Shown: positions 36,748-45,321, counted from the first letter of the stretch. The stretch: 64,000 nt of DNA from JALORV01 sp963724365 (GCA_963724365.1 CAVRUR010000007.1:19993-83992), one strand, 5' to 3'. A program made the numbers and translations. The notes: generated by a model not told the origin, from the sequence alone.

Positions 36748-38169
36748 TCAGCGGTTGGCGGCCGCGACTCGAATACGTTCGAGCAGGGCGAGCTGGTCGC
36801 GCAGCGGCGCTGCAACGGCGGCCAGTGCGTCGCGCTGCGACTCGGCCAGCGGCTCGGAACCCGGGAGCTCTGCCGTATGCGGATTGACCGGGTTGCCCTT
36901 GATCTTCACTTCAAAGTGCAGATGGGGCCCGGTCGACCATCCGGTAGTGCCGACAAATCCGACGAGATCCCCCTGGGCGACGTGCGCGCCCTTGACGACC
37001 CCGGGCCTGAAGCCCTGCAGATGCGCGTACAAGGTCGAATGCTTCACGTCGTGGCGCACTTCTACGATGTTGCCGTAGCCGCGTTGCCAGCCGGCGAACT
37101 CGACCGTGCCGCCGGCAACCGTACGCACCTTCGTGCCGGTCGGAGCGGAATAATCGACCCCCCGGTGCGCCGCGTCGTATCCGAACACCGGATGCGTCCG
37201 ATTGTTGCTGAATCCGGAACTCATGCGCGTGTACTCGAGCGGTGAACGCAGGAAGGTGCGCTTCATGTTGCGTCCGCCGAGCCCGTAGTAGCCGCCGTGC
37301 CTGCTTCCGTCGTCGAACCAGAACGCCTCGACCGACTTGCCCTGGCTGATGAACTCGACCGCCAGCAGCCGCCCCGGACGCAGGTACTCGCCGGCCGCAT
37401 ACAGGGTTTCGTAAATCGCACGGAAGCTGTCACCGCGGCGCAGGCTTCGATGAAAGTCGATCTCGCTTTCGAGCGCGTCGATGATCTGCTGCGCGATCGA
37501 GTCCGGGATGTCGGCGGCATCGGCCGCGGCAAACAACGAGGACTGCACCTCGCCGTTGCGCAGTTCCACCCGACGCTCGAACGTGACCTGAGACTCGGAG
37601 ACCCAGAAGCCGCCCGCGACTGCGTCGTCACGGGTGAGGGTCAGCACCCGCGTGCCTGAAGAGATGACGGAGTCTTCCGCATCGTTGAATGCGCGCAGCC
37701 AGTTGAGCCGGCCATCGGCCCCAACATTGGCCTGGATGAACCGGCCTGGAGCGGCCTGAACCAGCGGCCGCGCCGAAGGATTCGACCGCAGAAAACGCGC
37801 GGCCGCATCGTCGTCGATGCCCAGGCGGACCAGCAGCGCCGCGATCGGTTCGCCACGCTGGATGCGCGCCTCGCGAATGAAGAACTCGCGACGTTCGGAG
37901 ATGACCTGCAACTGGTCACTGATCGACGGCGTGGCGATGGCCTCGACAATGGGCCGCGACTGGATCGAGTCGAGGTCGAGCGCCGACGGCGCGGCGGCGA
38001 TCGCGGCGATCGCGGCGGACAGCGGCAGCAGCGAGAAAACGGCGGTCAGTTCGATGCGGCTGCGGGTCGCGCGATCGAGCCGCTTCCAGCGGTGCAGGAC
38101 CAGCCGCGCACCCAGACGGACGTCCGAAGTGAGGCTTTGGAGCTGTTTGGATAGAATTGCTAAAGGCAT
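36748..38169 (-). CDS. M23 family murein metallopeptidase (LytM domain)
   Basis: A 473-residue envelope protein. It has one N-terminal membrane segment (AVFSLLPLSAAIAAIAAA), an OapA/LysM-like region (about 95-180, RGEPIAALLVRLGIDDDAAA), a dimerisation-type domain, and a C-terminal LytM zinc endopeptidase from about residue 330. Zinc ligands are visible in AAHRGVDYSAPTGT (HxxxD) and GPHLHFEV (HxH). It resembles Escherichia coli MepM, which cuts cross-links in murein to allow insertion of new strands. The ATG at 38169 is preferred; the 9-codon extension to 38196 runs into a terminator hairpin. It precedes anmK by seven bases. Confidence 0.92.
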   Translation of the reverse strand: MPLAILSKQLQSLTSDVRLGARLVLHRWKRLDRATRSRIELTAVFSLLPLSAAIAAIAAAPSALDLDSIQSRPIVEAIATPSISDQLQVISERREFFIREARIQRGEPIAALLVRLGIDDDAAARFLRSNPSARPLVQAAPGRFIQANVGADGRLNWLRAFNDAEDSVISSGTRVLTLTRDDAVAGGFWVSESQVTFERRVELRNGEVQSSLFAAADAADIPDSIAQQIIDALESEIDFHRSLRRGDSFRAIYETLYAAGEYLRPGRLLAVEFISQGKSVEAFWFDDGSRHGGYYGLGGRNMKRTFLRSPLEYTRMSSGFSNNRTHPVFGYDAAHRGVDYSAPTGTKVRTVAGGTVEFAGWQRGYGNIVEVRHDVKHSTLYAHLQGFRPGVVKGAHVAQGDLVGFVGTTGWSTGPHLHFEVKIKGNPVNPHTAELPGSEPLAESQRDALAAVAAPLRDQLALLERIRVAAANR

Positions 38170-38185
38170 CGACCGGCCCGGCAGG

Positions 38186-38215
38186 AAAAAGCGCACCGCT
38201 CGGTGCGCTTTTTTT
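38186..38215. terminator. Bidirectional terminator hairpin in the leader of tyrS
   Basis: GCGCACC (38191-38197) and GGTGCGC (38202-38208) pair around GCTC; A5 precedes it and T7 follows, so it can end transcription in both directions. It lies between two divergent genes, 17 bases upstream of the M23 start and 51 bases upstream of tyrS. A TAGAAT box at 38152-38157 on the plus strand would place it inside the tyrS leader, where it could act as an attenuator. Confidence 0.7.
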
Positions 38216-38265
38216 CGAAGGGCGAAGTATATCGCGGCAGCCCAGCGGGACCGGGTGCGCCGTCA

Positions 38266-39519
38266 ATGATTGCCATGGAACCGGGCGCGACAAAGACCTA
38301 CCCGATTACTCGGGAAATCGAACAGACGCTGGCCCTGGTCAAGCGTGGCTGTGACGAACTGCTGATCGAGGCGGAGTTCGCGCAGAAGCTCGCGCGCGCG
38401 CAGGCGACGCGACAGGCGTTGCGCTGCAAGCTGGGGCTCGATCCGACGGCGCCGGACATCCATCTGGGCCACACAGTCGTTCTGAACAAGCTGCGACAGC
38501 TGCAGGACCTCGGCCATACCGTGATCTTCCTGATCGGTGACTTCACCGGGATGATCGGCGACCCCTCGGGTCGCAACGCCATGCGGCCGCCGCTGTCGCG
38601 CGAAGAGATTGAAGCCAACGCGAAGACCTACTTCGATCAGGCTGCGCTCGTTCTGGACCGCGACCGTACCGAGATCCGCTACAACTCCGAATGGTCCGAG
38701 CCTCTGGGCGCCGCCGGCCTGATCAAGCTGGCGGCGAAGTACACGCTGGCGCGATTGCTTGAACGGGACGATTTTTCCAAGCGCTTCCGCGACAACACGC
38801 CGATTGCAATGCACGAGCTGCTGTACCCGCTGATGCAGGGCTACGACTCGGTCGCGTTGCGGTCGGACATCGAACTCGGCGGCACAGACCAGAAATTCAA
38901 CCTGCTGGTCGGACGTGAGCTGCAGCGGCACTACGGCCAGGAGCCGCAGTGCGTGCTGACGATGCCGCTGCTGGAAGGGCTGGATGGCGTCGAGAAAATG
39001 TCGAAGAGCAAGAACAACTACATTGGCATCACCGAGGCTCCGTTCGAGATGTTCGGCAAAGTGATGTCGATTTCCGACGGGCTCATGTGGCGCTGGTACG
39101 ACCTCGTGTCGACGCGCGCCGCGGACGAGATCGCAGCCCTCAGGCACGAAGCGGACGAGGGACGCAATCCGCGCGACATCAAGGTCATGCTGGCCAAGGA
39201 GATCGTCACGCGCTTCCACTCCGCCGGGGCAGCCGACGCCTCCGAGCAGGAGTTCATGGCGCGTTTCCGTGCCGGCGCGGTTCCCGACGACATGCCGGAG
39301 TTCACCTTCGCAGCCGAGCAGCCCGGCGGTCTGGGGATCTGCGCGTTGCTCAAGCAGGCAGGCCTGGCTTCGTCGACCAGCGAAGCCGTGCGCAACATCG
39401 AGCAGGGCGGTGTCAGGATAGACGGCCAGAAGGTCAGCGATCGCGGCTTGCACCTCGGTAGCGGCACCTACGTGGCGCAGGTTGGCAAGCGCAAGTGGGC
39501 ACGGGTGACTGTCACCTGA
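38266..39519 (+). CDS. tyrS: Tyrosyl-tRNA synthetase
   Basis: Class I aminoacyl-tRNA synthetase that charges tRNA-Tyr. The HIGH-type motif is PTAPDIHLGHTVVLNKL, the second signature EGLDGVEKMSKSKNNYIG (KMSKS). It also has MQGYDSVALRSDIELGGTDQ (tyrosine pocket) and a C-terminal S4 RNA-binding domain (SEAVRNIEQGGVRIDGQKVS). Length is 417 residues from the ATG at 38266, or 414 from the ATG at 38275; the frame upstream of these is not conserved. It is intact and diverges from the M23-anmK operon. Confidence 0.96.
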   Translation: MIAMEPGATKTYPITREIEQTLALVKRGCDELLIEAEFAQKLARAQATRQALRCKLGLDPTAPDIHLGHTVVLNKLRQLQDLGHTVIFLIGDFTGMIGDPSGRNAMRPPLSREEIEANAKTYFDQAALVLDRDRTEIRYNSEWSEPLGAAGLIKLAAKYTLARLLERDDFSKRFRDNTPIAMHELLYPLMQGYDSVALRSDIELGGTDQKFNLLVGRELQRHYGQEPQCVLTMPLLEGLDGVEKMSKSKNNYIGITEAPFEMFGKVMSISDGLMWRWYDLVSTRAADEIAALRHEADEGRNPRDIKVMLAKEIVTRFHSAGAADASEQEFMARFRAGAVPDDMPEFTFAAEQPGGLGICALLKQAGLASSTSEAVRNIEQGGVRIDGQKVSDRGLHLGSGTYVAQVGKRKWARVTVT

Positions 39520-39676
39520 CTGACTCGCGAAGTCCGGGCCGCTGCGGCGACCCGTAATGGGCCGACATCGGCGGCGGTGCCGCGCAGATACCAGCGCAAT
39601 TCCTCGCCCAGGCGCGTCGTATCGATGACTTGGACCGGTACCTGGTGCCGGAAAGGCCCCACTAGAATCGGCCCTG

Positions 39677-40138
39677 ATGATTGCGCTGATTCAGCGGGTG
39701 ACGCGGGGCCGGGTGACGGTCGATGGCGCGACCGTGGGGGCGATCGGGCCGGGACTGGTGGCGCTGGTCTGCGCCGTGCGCGATGACGGTGAGGCCGAAG
39801 CCGATGCGCTGGTCGACAAGCTCCTCGGGTATCGTGTCTTCGGCGATGCCGCCGGAAAGATGAATCTCAGCGTGCGCGATGTCGGTGGTGGCCTGCTGCT
39901 GGTGCCGCAGTTCACGCTGGCGGCCGACACGGCCAGCGGGACCCGGCCGAGCTTCACCCCGGCCGCCGCGCCGGAACCGGGACGGAAGCTGTTCGACAGG
40001 TTCGTCGAGCGTGCCCGGGCACAGTACGCGCCGGTGGAGGCGGGGCGCTTCGGCGCGCACATGCAGGTCGAGTTGATCAACGATGGACCAGTGACGTTCT
40101 GGTTGCAGGTCCGGTCGAGGCAGGAGGCGAAGGCATGA
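39677..40138 (+). CDS. dtd: D-aminoacyl-tRNA deacylase
   Basis: A 153-residue enzyme that hydrolyses D-amino acids wrongly attached to tRNA. Motifs are MIALIQRVTRGRVTVDG at the N-terminus, VPQFTLAADTASGTRPSF (the SQxxL region) and INDGPVTFWLQV (Gly-cisPro motif). The first motif has Pro in place of the usual Ser before QFTL, which I believe is common in betaproteobacteria. A TAGAAT box ends eight bases before the ATG, so the message may be leaderless. Its stop overlaps the next start (ATGA). Confidence 0.95.
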   Translation: MIALIQRVTRGRVTVDGATVGAIGPGLVALVCAVRDDGEAEADALVDKLLGYRVFGDAAGKMNLSVRDVGGGLLLVPQFTLAADTASGTRPSFTPAAAPEPGRKLFDRFVERARAQYAPVEAGRFGAHMQVELINDGPVTFWLQVRSRQEAKA

Positions 40139-40761
40139 AACTCTGGAGCGAATCGTTTACCGAGGGCAGTGCGATACCGGGCGAATACGCGTTCTGCGTG
40201 ATCGACCCGGCGCACCACGTCAAGCTCTCGTCGAACCGCAATCCGCATCTTGCGTGGGCGGACGTGCCGGCGGGGACGCAGTCGTTCGTGCTTATCTGCC
40301 ACGATCCCGATGTGCCGAGCAAGCCCGACGATCTGTTCAAGGAGGATCGGGAAATCCCGTCATCCCTGCCTCGGGTGGATTTCTTCCACTGGGCGCTTGT
40401 CGACATTCCGGCTGCGACACGCGCAATCGAGTCCGGCAGCTATTCGAAGGAAGTGACGCCTCGTGGCAAGAACGGTCCGGCGGCGATCAACGGGACGCGC
40501 CAGGGCATCAATGACTACACGGGCTGGTTTGCGACCGACCATGACATGAGCGGCGACTACTTCGGCTATGACGGTCCATGTCCGCCATGGAACGATTCGA
40601 TCCTGCACCACTACGTGTTCACGGTTTATGCACTCGACCTTGATCGTGTACCGGTCGACGGGAAATTCACGGCGCCTGACATCCTCAAGGCGATCGATGG
40701 CCATGTGCTCGCCAAGGCGGCGCTGCAGGGTACCTTCACGCTGAATCCGCGGCTCGTGTGA
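40135..40761 (+). CDS. PEBP-family protein (YbhB/YbcL-like)
   Basis: A 208-residue phosphatidylethanolamine-binding-protein homologue without signal peptide. Typical elements are SSNRNPHLAWADVPAGTQSF, LICHDPDVPSKPDD, VDFFHWALVDIPA and GYDGPCPPWNDSILHHYVFT, which line the anion pocket. The bacterial function is not settled. It is translationally coupled to dtd upstream (ATGA) and to the phosphatase downstream (GTGA), which suggests a single operon but not a known joint pathway. Confidence 0.9.
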   Translation: MKLWSESFTEGSAIPGEYAFCVIDPAHHVKLSSNRNPHLAWADVPAGTQSFVLICHDPDVPSKPDDLFKEDREIPSSLPRVDFFHWALVDIPAATRAIESGSYSKEVTPRGKNGPAAINGTRQGINDYTGWFATDHDMSGDYFGYDGPCPPWNDSILHHYVFTVYALDLDRVPVDGKFTAPDILKAIDGHVLAKAALQGTFTLNPRLV

Positions 40762-41399
40762 GTTCGACCGCGCTGCTGCTGATCCGCCACGGCGAGACGG
40801 CGTGGAATGCCGAGCACCGGATCCAGGGCCACCTCGACATCCCGTTGTCGGCAACAGGTATTCGGCAGGCCGCGCTGCTGGCGAACCGCCTGGCGCAGGA
40901 AACGATCGATGCCGTCTATTCGAGCGAACTGACACGCGCCCGGCTGACGGCCGAACCGTTCGCGGCGCGGCTCGGACTGGAGATCACTCTGGACACGCGC
41001 CTGCGCGAGCGCTCGTTCGGGGTGTTCGAAGGGCTCACGGCGGACGAGGTCTCGGCCCGCCACCCGGAGGGCTTCCGGCGCTGGCGCGAGCGCGACCCGG
41101 CCTGGGCCATAAACGAAGGTGAAAGCGGCCAGCAATTGATCGACCGCGTGCTGTCGGCGCTGCACGACATCACGCTGCGGCATCCGGACGAGTCGGTGGC
41201 CGTCGTCACCCATGGCGGCGTGCTCGATGTCGTCTATCGCGTGGCGCGCGGCCTGCACTGGAGCGCCCCGCGGGAGCATCAGATGCTGAATGCGAGCATC
41301 AATCGCCTGACAGCCCAGGCAGCACCACTGACTCTCAGCATCCTGGGCTGGGGCGACATCGCCCATCTTGTCGAGGCGCGTGACGAGTCGCTGACCTGA
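40758..41399 (+). CDS. Histidine phosphatase family protein (GpmB/CobC-like)
   Basis: A 213-residue phosphatase of the phosphoglycerate-mutase fold. The catalytic motif is LLLIRHGETAWNAEHRIQGH (phospho-His in RHG) and the second His is in VAVVTHGGVLDVVYRVAR. RERSFGVFEGLTADE supplies the general acid. Such proteins hydrolyse small phosphate esters; the substrate is unknown, and it is probably not a true glycolytic mutase. It starts with GTG overlapping the stop of the PEBP gene. Confidence 0.9.
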   Translation: MSSTALLLIRHGETAWNAEHRIQGHLDIPLSATGIRQAALLANRLAQETIDAVYSSELTRARLTAEPFAARLGLEITLDTRLRERSFGVFEGLTADEVSARHPEGFRRWRERDPAWAINEGESGQQLIDRVLSALHDITLRHPDESVAVVTHGGVLDVVYRVARGLHWSAPREHQMLNASINRLTAQAAPLTLSILGWGDIAHLVEARDESLT

Positions 41400-41460
41400 A
41401 GCTTGTCACGCGCTTGACCGCCGCCATGACGGCAACCGGCCCGCCCGATACAGTGCAGAC

Positions 41461-42720
41461 ATGGACTCGACGCTGACGCAGGTCGTGTCGTTCGCTGTGA
41501 GTGCCGGGATCGGTCTGCTGGTCGGCCTCGAGCGCGAACGCAAGCCCTCGGCGAAAGCCGGGGTGCGCACCTTCGCGCTGATCGCGATACTGGGCACCCT
41601 GGCCGCACTTCTCGCGGAGGCGACCGGGTCGGCCTGGGCGCTCGCTGCTGGAGCAGTGTGCGTGACCGCAGCACTGGTAGCTGCCTATCTGCAGGATCGG
41701 GGATCGATCCATGACGATGCGGGCACGACGACCGTCGTGGCTGCCATCGCGGTGTTCTTCCTCGGCGCGGCCAACTACTACGGCTATCGCACGCTCGCCG
41801 TGGCGCTCGGCATCGGCATGACCGCGCTGCTCTACTTCAAGGCCGAACTCGAAGGTTTCAGCCAGAAGCTCACCGGGCAGGACATCCGGTCGATGCTGCA
41901 GTTTGCCGTGCTGACTGCCGTCATCCTGCCCTTGTTGCCGGACCGTTCGTTCGGGCCGTACGGTGTCCTGAACCCGTTTCAGATCTGGCTGATGGTCGTA
42001 CTGGTGGCCGCCGTCAGCCTCGCGGGCTACGTCGCCTGGCGCCTGACGCTGGGCCGCCATGGCTTGCTGCTCACCGGGGTGCTTGGCGGTGTGGCGTCGA
42101 GCACGGCGACGACGCTGGTCTACGCGCGCCACGCGGCCGCCGGTGTCCAGCCGCTTAGAGCGGCGTTGCTGGTGATTCTGCTGGCAAACGCAACGATGCT
42201 GGTGCGTGTGCTCATCCTGGTCGGCGTGGTCGCGCCAACCTCCTTGCCGCGGGCTTTGCTGGTCATCGTGCCGGCGCTGCTGGTCGCGGTCGCCGGGGTT
42301 GCCTGGCGCTGGGCCTCCGCGTCGACGGTCCCGCCGGCCGGCGAGGCGGCCTTCCGGAATCCGACCCAGTTGCGAACCGCACTCGGATTCGGCGCGATCT
42401 ATGCGGTCATCCTGCTGCTTGCTGCCTGGGCCAACGACCTGCTGGGCTCGCGCGGGCTCATGGCGCTGGCCGCGCTGTCCGGTCTGACCGATGTCGACGC
42501 GATCACGCTGTCGTCGCTGCAACTGCTCGATAACGGTGCTCTGTCGGAGGCGAACGCGCTCGCCGCAGTCGGTGTTGCGGTGGGTTCCAACCTGGTGTTC
42601 AAGGCGCTCGTGGCGGCCTCTGCGGGCGGGCCACTGATGCGCTGGGCGGTGCTGCGCGCTTTCAGCGGTCCGCTGCTGGCGCTGACGGCAGGAATGTGGG
42701 CCCTGCACTCACTGGCATAA
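41461..42720 (+). CDS. MgtC/SapB-DUF4010 family membrane protein
   Basis: A 419-residue inner-membrane protein with about 11 membrane helices. The N-terminal third is an MgtC/SapB domain (SFAVSAGIGLLVGLERERK, KAGVRTFALIAILGTLAALL, GAANYYGYRTLAVALGIGM); the C-terminal two thirds are DUF4010 (LLTGVLGGVASSTATTLVYA, SGLTDVDAITLSSLQLLDNG). It is thought to act in ion transport or its control, but the substrate is unknown. Intact, transcribed towards glyA, with the ZTP riboswitch in the gap that follows. Confidence 0.88.
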   Translation: MDSTLTQVVSFAVSAGIGLLVGLERERKPSAKAGVRTFALIAILGTLAALLAEATGSAWALAAGAVCVTAALVAAYLQDRGSIHDDAGTTTVVAAIAVFFLGAANYYGYRTLAVALGIGMTALLYFKAELEGFSQKLTGQDIRSMLQFAVLTAVILPLLPDRSFGPYGVLNPFQIWLMVVLVAAVSLAGYVAWRLTLGRHGLLLTGVLGGVASSTATTLVYARHAAAGVQPLRAALLVILLANATMLVRVLILVGVVAPTSLPRALLVIVPALLVAVAGVAWRWASASTVPPAGEAAFRNPTQLRTALGFGAIYAVILLLAAWANDLLGSRGLMALAALSGLTDVDAITLSSLQLLDNGALSEANALAAVGVAVGSNLVFKALVAASAGGPLMRWAVLRAFSGPLLALTAGMWALHSLA

Positions 42721-42734
42721 TTTCGCCGCCATCC

Positions 42735-42822
42735 CGTTCCGCGTGACTGGCGAAAGGGTGAGTACACCCGGGGAGCGCGGACCTACCTGCTACCCGCGTA
42801 GCTGCCGTTCGCCTGGGCAGAT
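42735..42822 (+). promoter_or_regulatory. ZTP (pfl) riboswitch upstream of glyA
   Basis: The gap contains the hallmark elements of the ZTP-sensing pfl RNA in the right order: TTCCGCGTGACTGGCG, a small hairpin GGGTGAGTACACCC, CGGGGAGCGCGG closing the first helix (TCCGCG at 42738 pairs with CGCGGA at 42776), a variable linker, and GCCGTTCGCCTGGGCA (42803-42818). By established knowledge this RNA binds the purine intermediate ZMP/ZTP, which builds up when 10-formyl-THF is short, and turns on genes of one-carbon metabolism. glyA starts 40 bases later; there is no strong terminator in between, so control is probably at translation start. Confidence 0.93.
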
Positions 42823-42861
42823 GGCAAGTGACGAACCACTTGCAACCCGACGCGAGGAACT

Positions 42862-44124
42862 ATGTTCAAGCGAAGCGCATACACGGTCGAAGCGATCGAC
42901 CCCGAACTCTGGGCCGCCATCCGGCACGAAAACGTCCGGCAGGAACAGCATATCGAGCTGATCGCCTCCGAGAACTACACCAGCCCCGCCGTCATGGCCG
43001 CGCAGGGAAGCCAGCTCACCAACAAGTACGCGGAAGGCTATCCGGGCAAGCGCTACTACGGCGGCTGCGAGTACGTCGACGTCGCCGAAACGCTTGCGCT
43101 CGATCGGCTGAAGCAGATCTTCGGCTATCCGACGATCGAACTCGCCGCCAACGTGCAGCCGCACTCCGGTGCGCAGGCCAACACGGCGGTCTTCCTCGCG
43201 TTGCTCAACCCCGGCGACACGATCATGGGGCTGTCGCTGGCCGAGGGCGGGCACCTGACCCACGGCATGGCACTCAACATCTCCGGCAAGTGGTTCAAGG
43301 TCGTGAGCTACGGACTGGACGAGCGCGAGGAGATCGACTACGACGCGATGGAGCATCTGGCGCATCTGCACAAGCCGAAGCTGATCATCGCCGGCGCCTC
43401 GGCCTATTCGCTGCGTTTCGACTGGGCGCGTTTTGCGAAAGTGGCCAAGGAGGTTGGCGCGTACTTCATGGTCGACATGGCGCACTACGCGGGCCTGATC
43501 GCCGCCGGTATCTACCCGAGCCCGATCCCGCACGCCGATGTCGTGACCAGCACCACGCACAAGACGCTGCGCGGCCCGCGCGGCGGCCTGATCCTGATGA
43601 AGCCGGCACTCGAGAAACCGATCAACAGCGCGGTGTTCCCCGGCATTCAAGGCGGCCCGTTGATGCACGTGATCGCGGCCAAGGCGGTCGCATTCAAGGA
43701 GGCGCTGGCGCCTGAGTTCAAGAGCTACCAGCAGCAGGTCCTCACCAATGCCCGGGTGATGGCGGAGACGCTGGTCAAACGTGGCCTGCGCATCGTCTCG
43801 GGCCGCACCGAGAGCCACCTGATGCTGGTCGATCTGCGCGCCAAGCAGATCACCGGCAAGGATGCGGAAGCCGTGCTTGGACAGGCGCACATCACGATCA
43901 ACAAGAACGCGATCCCGAAGGACCCGGAAAAGCCGATGGTCACCAGCGGTATCCGCCTCGGCAGCCCGGCCATGACGACGCGCGGCTTCAAGGAAGCCGA
44001 AGCCGAGCAGACCGCCAACCTGATCGCCGACGTCCTCGACAATCCGAAGGACCCCGCCACCGTCGCCCGCGTGCGCGGCGAAGTCGAAACGCTGACCGCG
44101 CGCTTCCCGGTCTACGGCGCCTGA
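42862..44124 (+). CDS. glyA: Serine hydroxymethyltransferase
   Basis: A 420-residue PLP enzyme that interconverts serine and glycine and loads one-carbon units onto tetrahydrofolate. The PLP lysine lies in VVTSTTHKTLRGPRGGLILM; other signatures are HIELIASENYTSPAVMAAQG, EGYPGKRYYGGCEYVD and MVDMAHYAGLIAAGIYP. Intact and of standard length. It is controlled by the ZTP riboswitch just upstream and followed, after a linker with a small reading frame, by nrdR. Confidence 0.97.
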   Translation: MFKRSAYTVEAIDPELWAAIRHENVRQEQHIELIASENYTSPAVMAAQGSQLTNKYAEGYPGKRYYGGCEYVDVAETLALDRLKQIFGYPTIELAANVQPHSGAQANTAVFLALLNPGDTIMGLSLAEGGHLTHGMALNISGKWFKVVSYGLDEREEIDYDAMEHLAHLHKPKLIIAGASAYSLRFDWARFAKVAKEVGAYFMVDMAHYAGLIAAGIYPSPIPHADVVTSTTHKTLRGPRGGLILMKPALEKPINSAVFPGIQGGPLMHVIAAKAVAFKEALAPEFKSYQQQVLTNARVMAETLVKRGLRIVSGRTESHLMLVDLRAKQITGKDAEAVLGQAHITINKNAIPKDPEKPMVTSGIRLGSPAMTTRGFKEAEAEQTANLIADVLDNPKDPATVARVRGEVETLTARFPVYGA

Positions 44125-44160
44125 GCACCACTGTTGCGCTGACAGCGAGTCGACAGCACG

Positions 44161-44292
44161 ATGACCCAGCCCGCCCTCCTGCAGTTGTCATCGGGCCGCT
44201 CGCCCGGCCGCTCCGAAGAGCGGCCCGCTAACTGGATCGCGCGAGGTGCACGTGCGACCCGCAGGGTCGCGTACACCGAGCGCGCGCCCTGA
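44161..44292 (+). repeat. Linker with a 43-codon frame coupled to nrdR; inverted repeats
   Basis: Between glyA and nrdR a frame opens at the ATG at 44161 (MTQPALLQLSSGRSPGRSEE) and ends VAYTERAP with TGA at 44290-44292, overlapping the nrdR ATG (TGATG). Two hairpins are embedded: GGGCCGCTC/GAGCGGCCC (44193-44227) and GCGACCC/GGGTCGC (44252-44268). It resembles the type A linker in plan (short Arg-rich frame ending on the next start) but not clearly in sequence. Whether it is a repeat elsewhere in the genome cannot be seen here. Confidence 0.45.
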
Positions 44293-44780
44293 TGCGTTGT
44301 CCCTTCTGCCAGCACGCCGACACGCAGGTCATCGACTCGCGCGCGTCGGACGAGGGCGCGACCATTCGCCGCCGGCGCAAGTGCCTGTCCTGCGACAAGC
44401 GTTTCACGACCTACGAACGGGTCGAGCTGGCCATGCCGACCATCATCAAGCGCGGAGGTGGGCGGGCCGACTACGACCGCGACAAGCTGCGTGCCTCGAT
44501 GCAGCTGTCCCTGCGCAAGCGGCCCGTGCCACGCGAGGCGGTGGATGAAGCCATCGCCCGCATCGAGGACAAGCTGCTGTCGTCGGCCCAACGCGAGGTC
44601 AAGAGTGAAAAGCTGGGCGAACTGGTGATGCGCGAACTCAAGCGCCTCGACAAGGTCGCGTACATCCGCTTTGCCTCGGTCTACCGCAGCTTCGAGGACG
44701 TCGACGAATTTGCCGAAGTCGTCAGGGAGATCCGGCCGGGCAAGCGGCCGCGCAAGCGCACAGGACGAGGGGGGTCCTAG
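44292..44780 (+). CDS. nrdR: Transcriptional repressor NrdR
   Basis: A 162-residue repressor of ribonucleotide reductase genes. The N-terminal zinc ribbon is MRCPFCQHADTQVIDSRASD with the second pair in KCLSCDKRF; the ATP-cone domain follows from about residue 49 (PTIIKRGGGRADYDRDKLRA) and senses ATP/dATP. Standard length, intact, in the usual place after glyA. Confidence 0.96.
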   Translation: MRCPFCQHADTQVIDSRASDEGATIRRRRKCLSCDKRFTTYERVELAMPTIIKRGGGRADYDRDKLRASMQLSLRKRPVPREAVDEAIARIEDKLLSSAQREVKSEKLGELVMRELKRLDKVAYIRFASVYRSFEDVDEFAEVVREIRPGKRPRKRTGRGGS

Positions 44781-44799
44781 ATTCCAGAGCCCGGAGGGC

Positions 44800-44828
44800 C
44801 TTGAAACTCCGGGCCGCCGTCCCGAATT
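44800..44828 (+). promoter_or_regulatory. Candidate sigma-32 promoter of the first small heat-shock gene
   Basis: CTTGAAA (44800-44806) and CCCGAATT (44821-44828) are separated by 14 bases, close to the heat-shock consensus CTTGAA and CCCCAT. It lies about 50 bases before the sHSP start at 44878. Confidence 0.6.
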
Positions 44829-44877
44829 GGGAGACACCGCAGGCAACGACCTGTTGTCAACCCAACCGGAGGTCCCT

Positions 44878-45321
44878 ATGAATCAGCTTTCTGTGCGTCG
44901 CAGCGACCCTTTCAGTTCGTTGGTCGATGACGTCTTCAACGATTTCTTCCAGCGTTCCGGTGTCGCTCCGGGACGCAGCCCGGACGCACCATCGGTCGCG
45001 CGCGCTCGCATGGATGTCCTCGACAAGGGCGACAAGTTTGAAATCACGGTCGATCTTCCGGGCGTCAGCAAGGAGGACATCAATGTCACCGTGGAAGGTG
45101 CCCGGATAACGCTGCAGGCCGAGAGCCGCAAGCATCGCGCCGCCAAGGACGGCGAGCGCGTGCTGCACAGCGAGCGCACGATCACCAGCTATGCGCGCAG
45201 CTTCGAGCTACCGGTTGAGGTCAGCGAGGACGGCGCCGATGCCAGCTTCGAGAATGGTGTGCTGACCCTGGCGCTGCCGAAGCGCGTGGCGGTCACCAGC
45301 AAGCGACTCGCCGTTCGCTGA
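44878..45321 (+). CDS. Small heat-shock protein (Hsp20/alpha-crystallin family), copy 1
   Basis: A 147-residue ATP-independent chaperone that holds unfolding proteins. The N-terminal arm is NQLSVRRSDPFSSLVDDVFN; the alpha-crystallin domain runs from about 44 to 136 (ARMDVLDKGDKFEITVDLPG ... ASFENGVLTLALPK). The C-terminus lacks a clear IxI motif but has SKRLAVR. The ATG at 44878 follows GGAGG. Next to a second, related copy; they share about half of their residues by eye. Confidence 0.9.
   Translation: MNQLSVRRSDPFSSLVDDVFNDFFQRSGVAPGRSPDAPSVARARMDVLDKGDKFEITVDLPGVSKEDINVTVEGARITLQAESRKHRAAKDGERVLHSERTITSYARSFELPVEVSEDGADASFENGVLTLALPKRVAVTSKRLAVR

Noticed and set aside
39468..39662. Minus-strand open frame of 64 codons between tyrS and dtd
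   Set aside because: Partly overlaps tyrS, has no ribosome site and matches no family I know.
41335..42708. Minus-strand open frame of 457 codons opposite the MgtC-like gene
   Set aside because: Shadow frame with low-complexity Arg/Gln/His composition.
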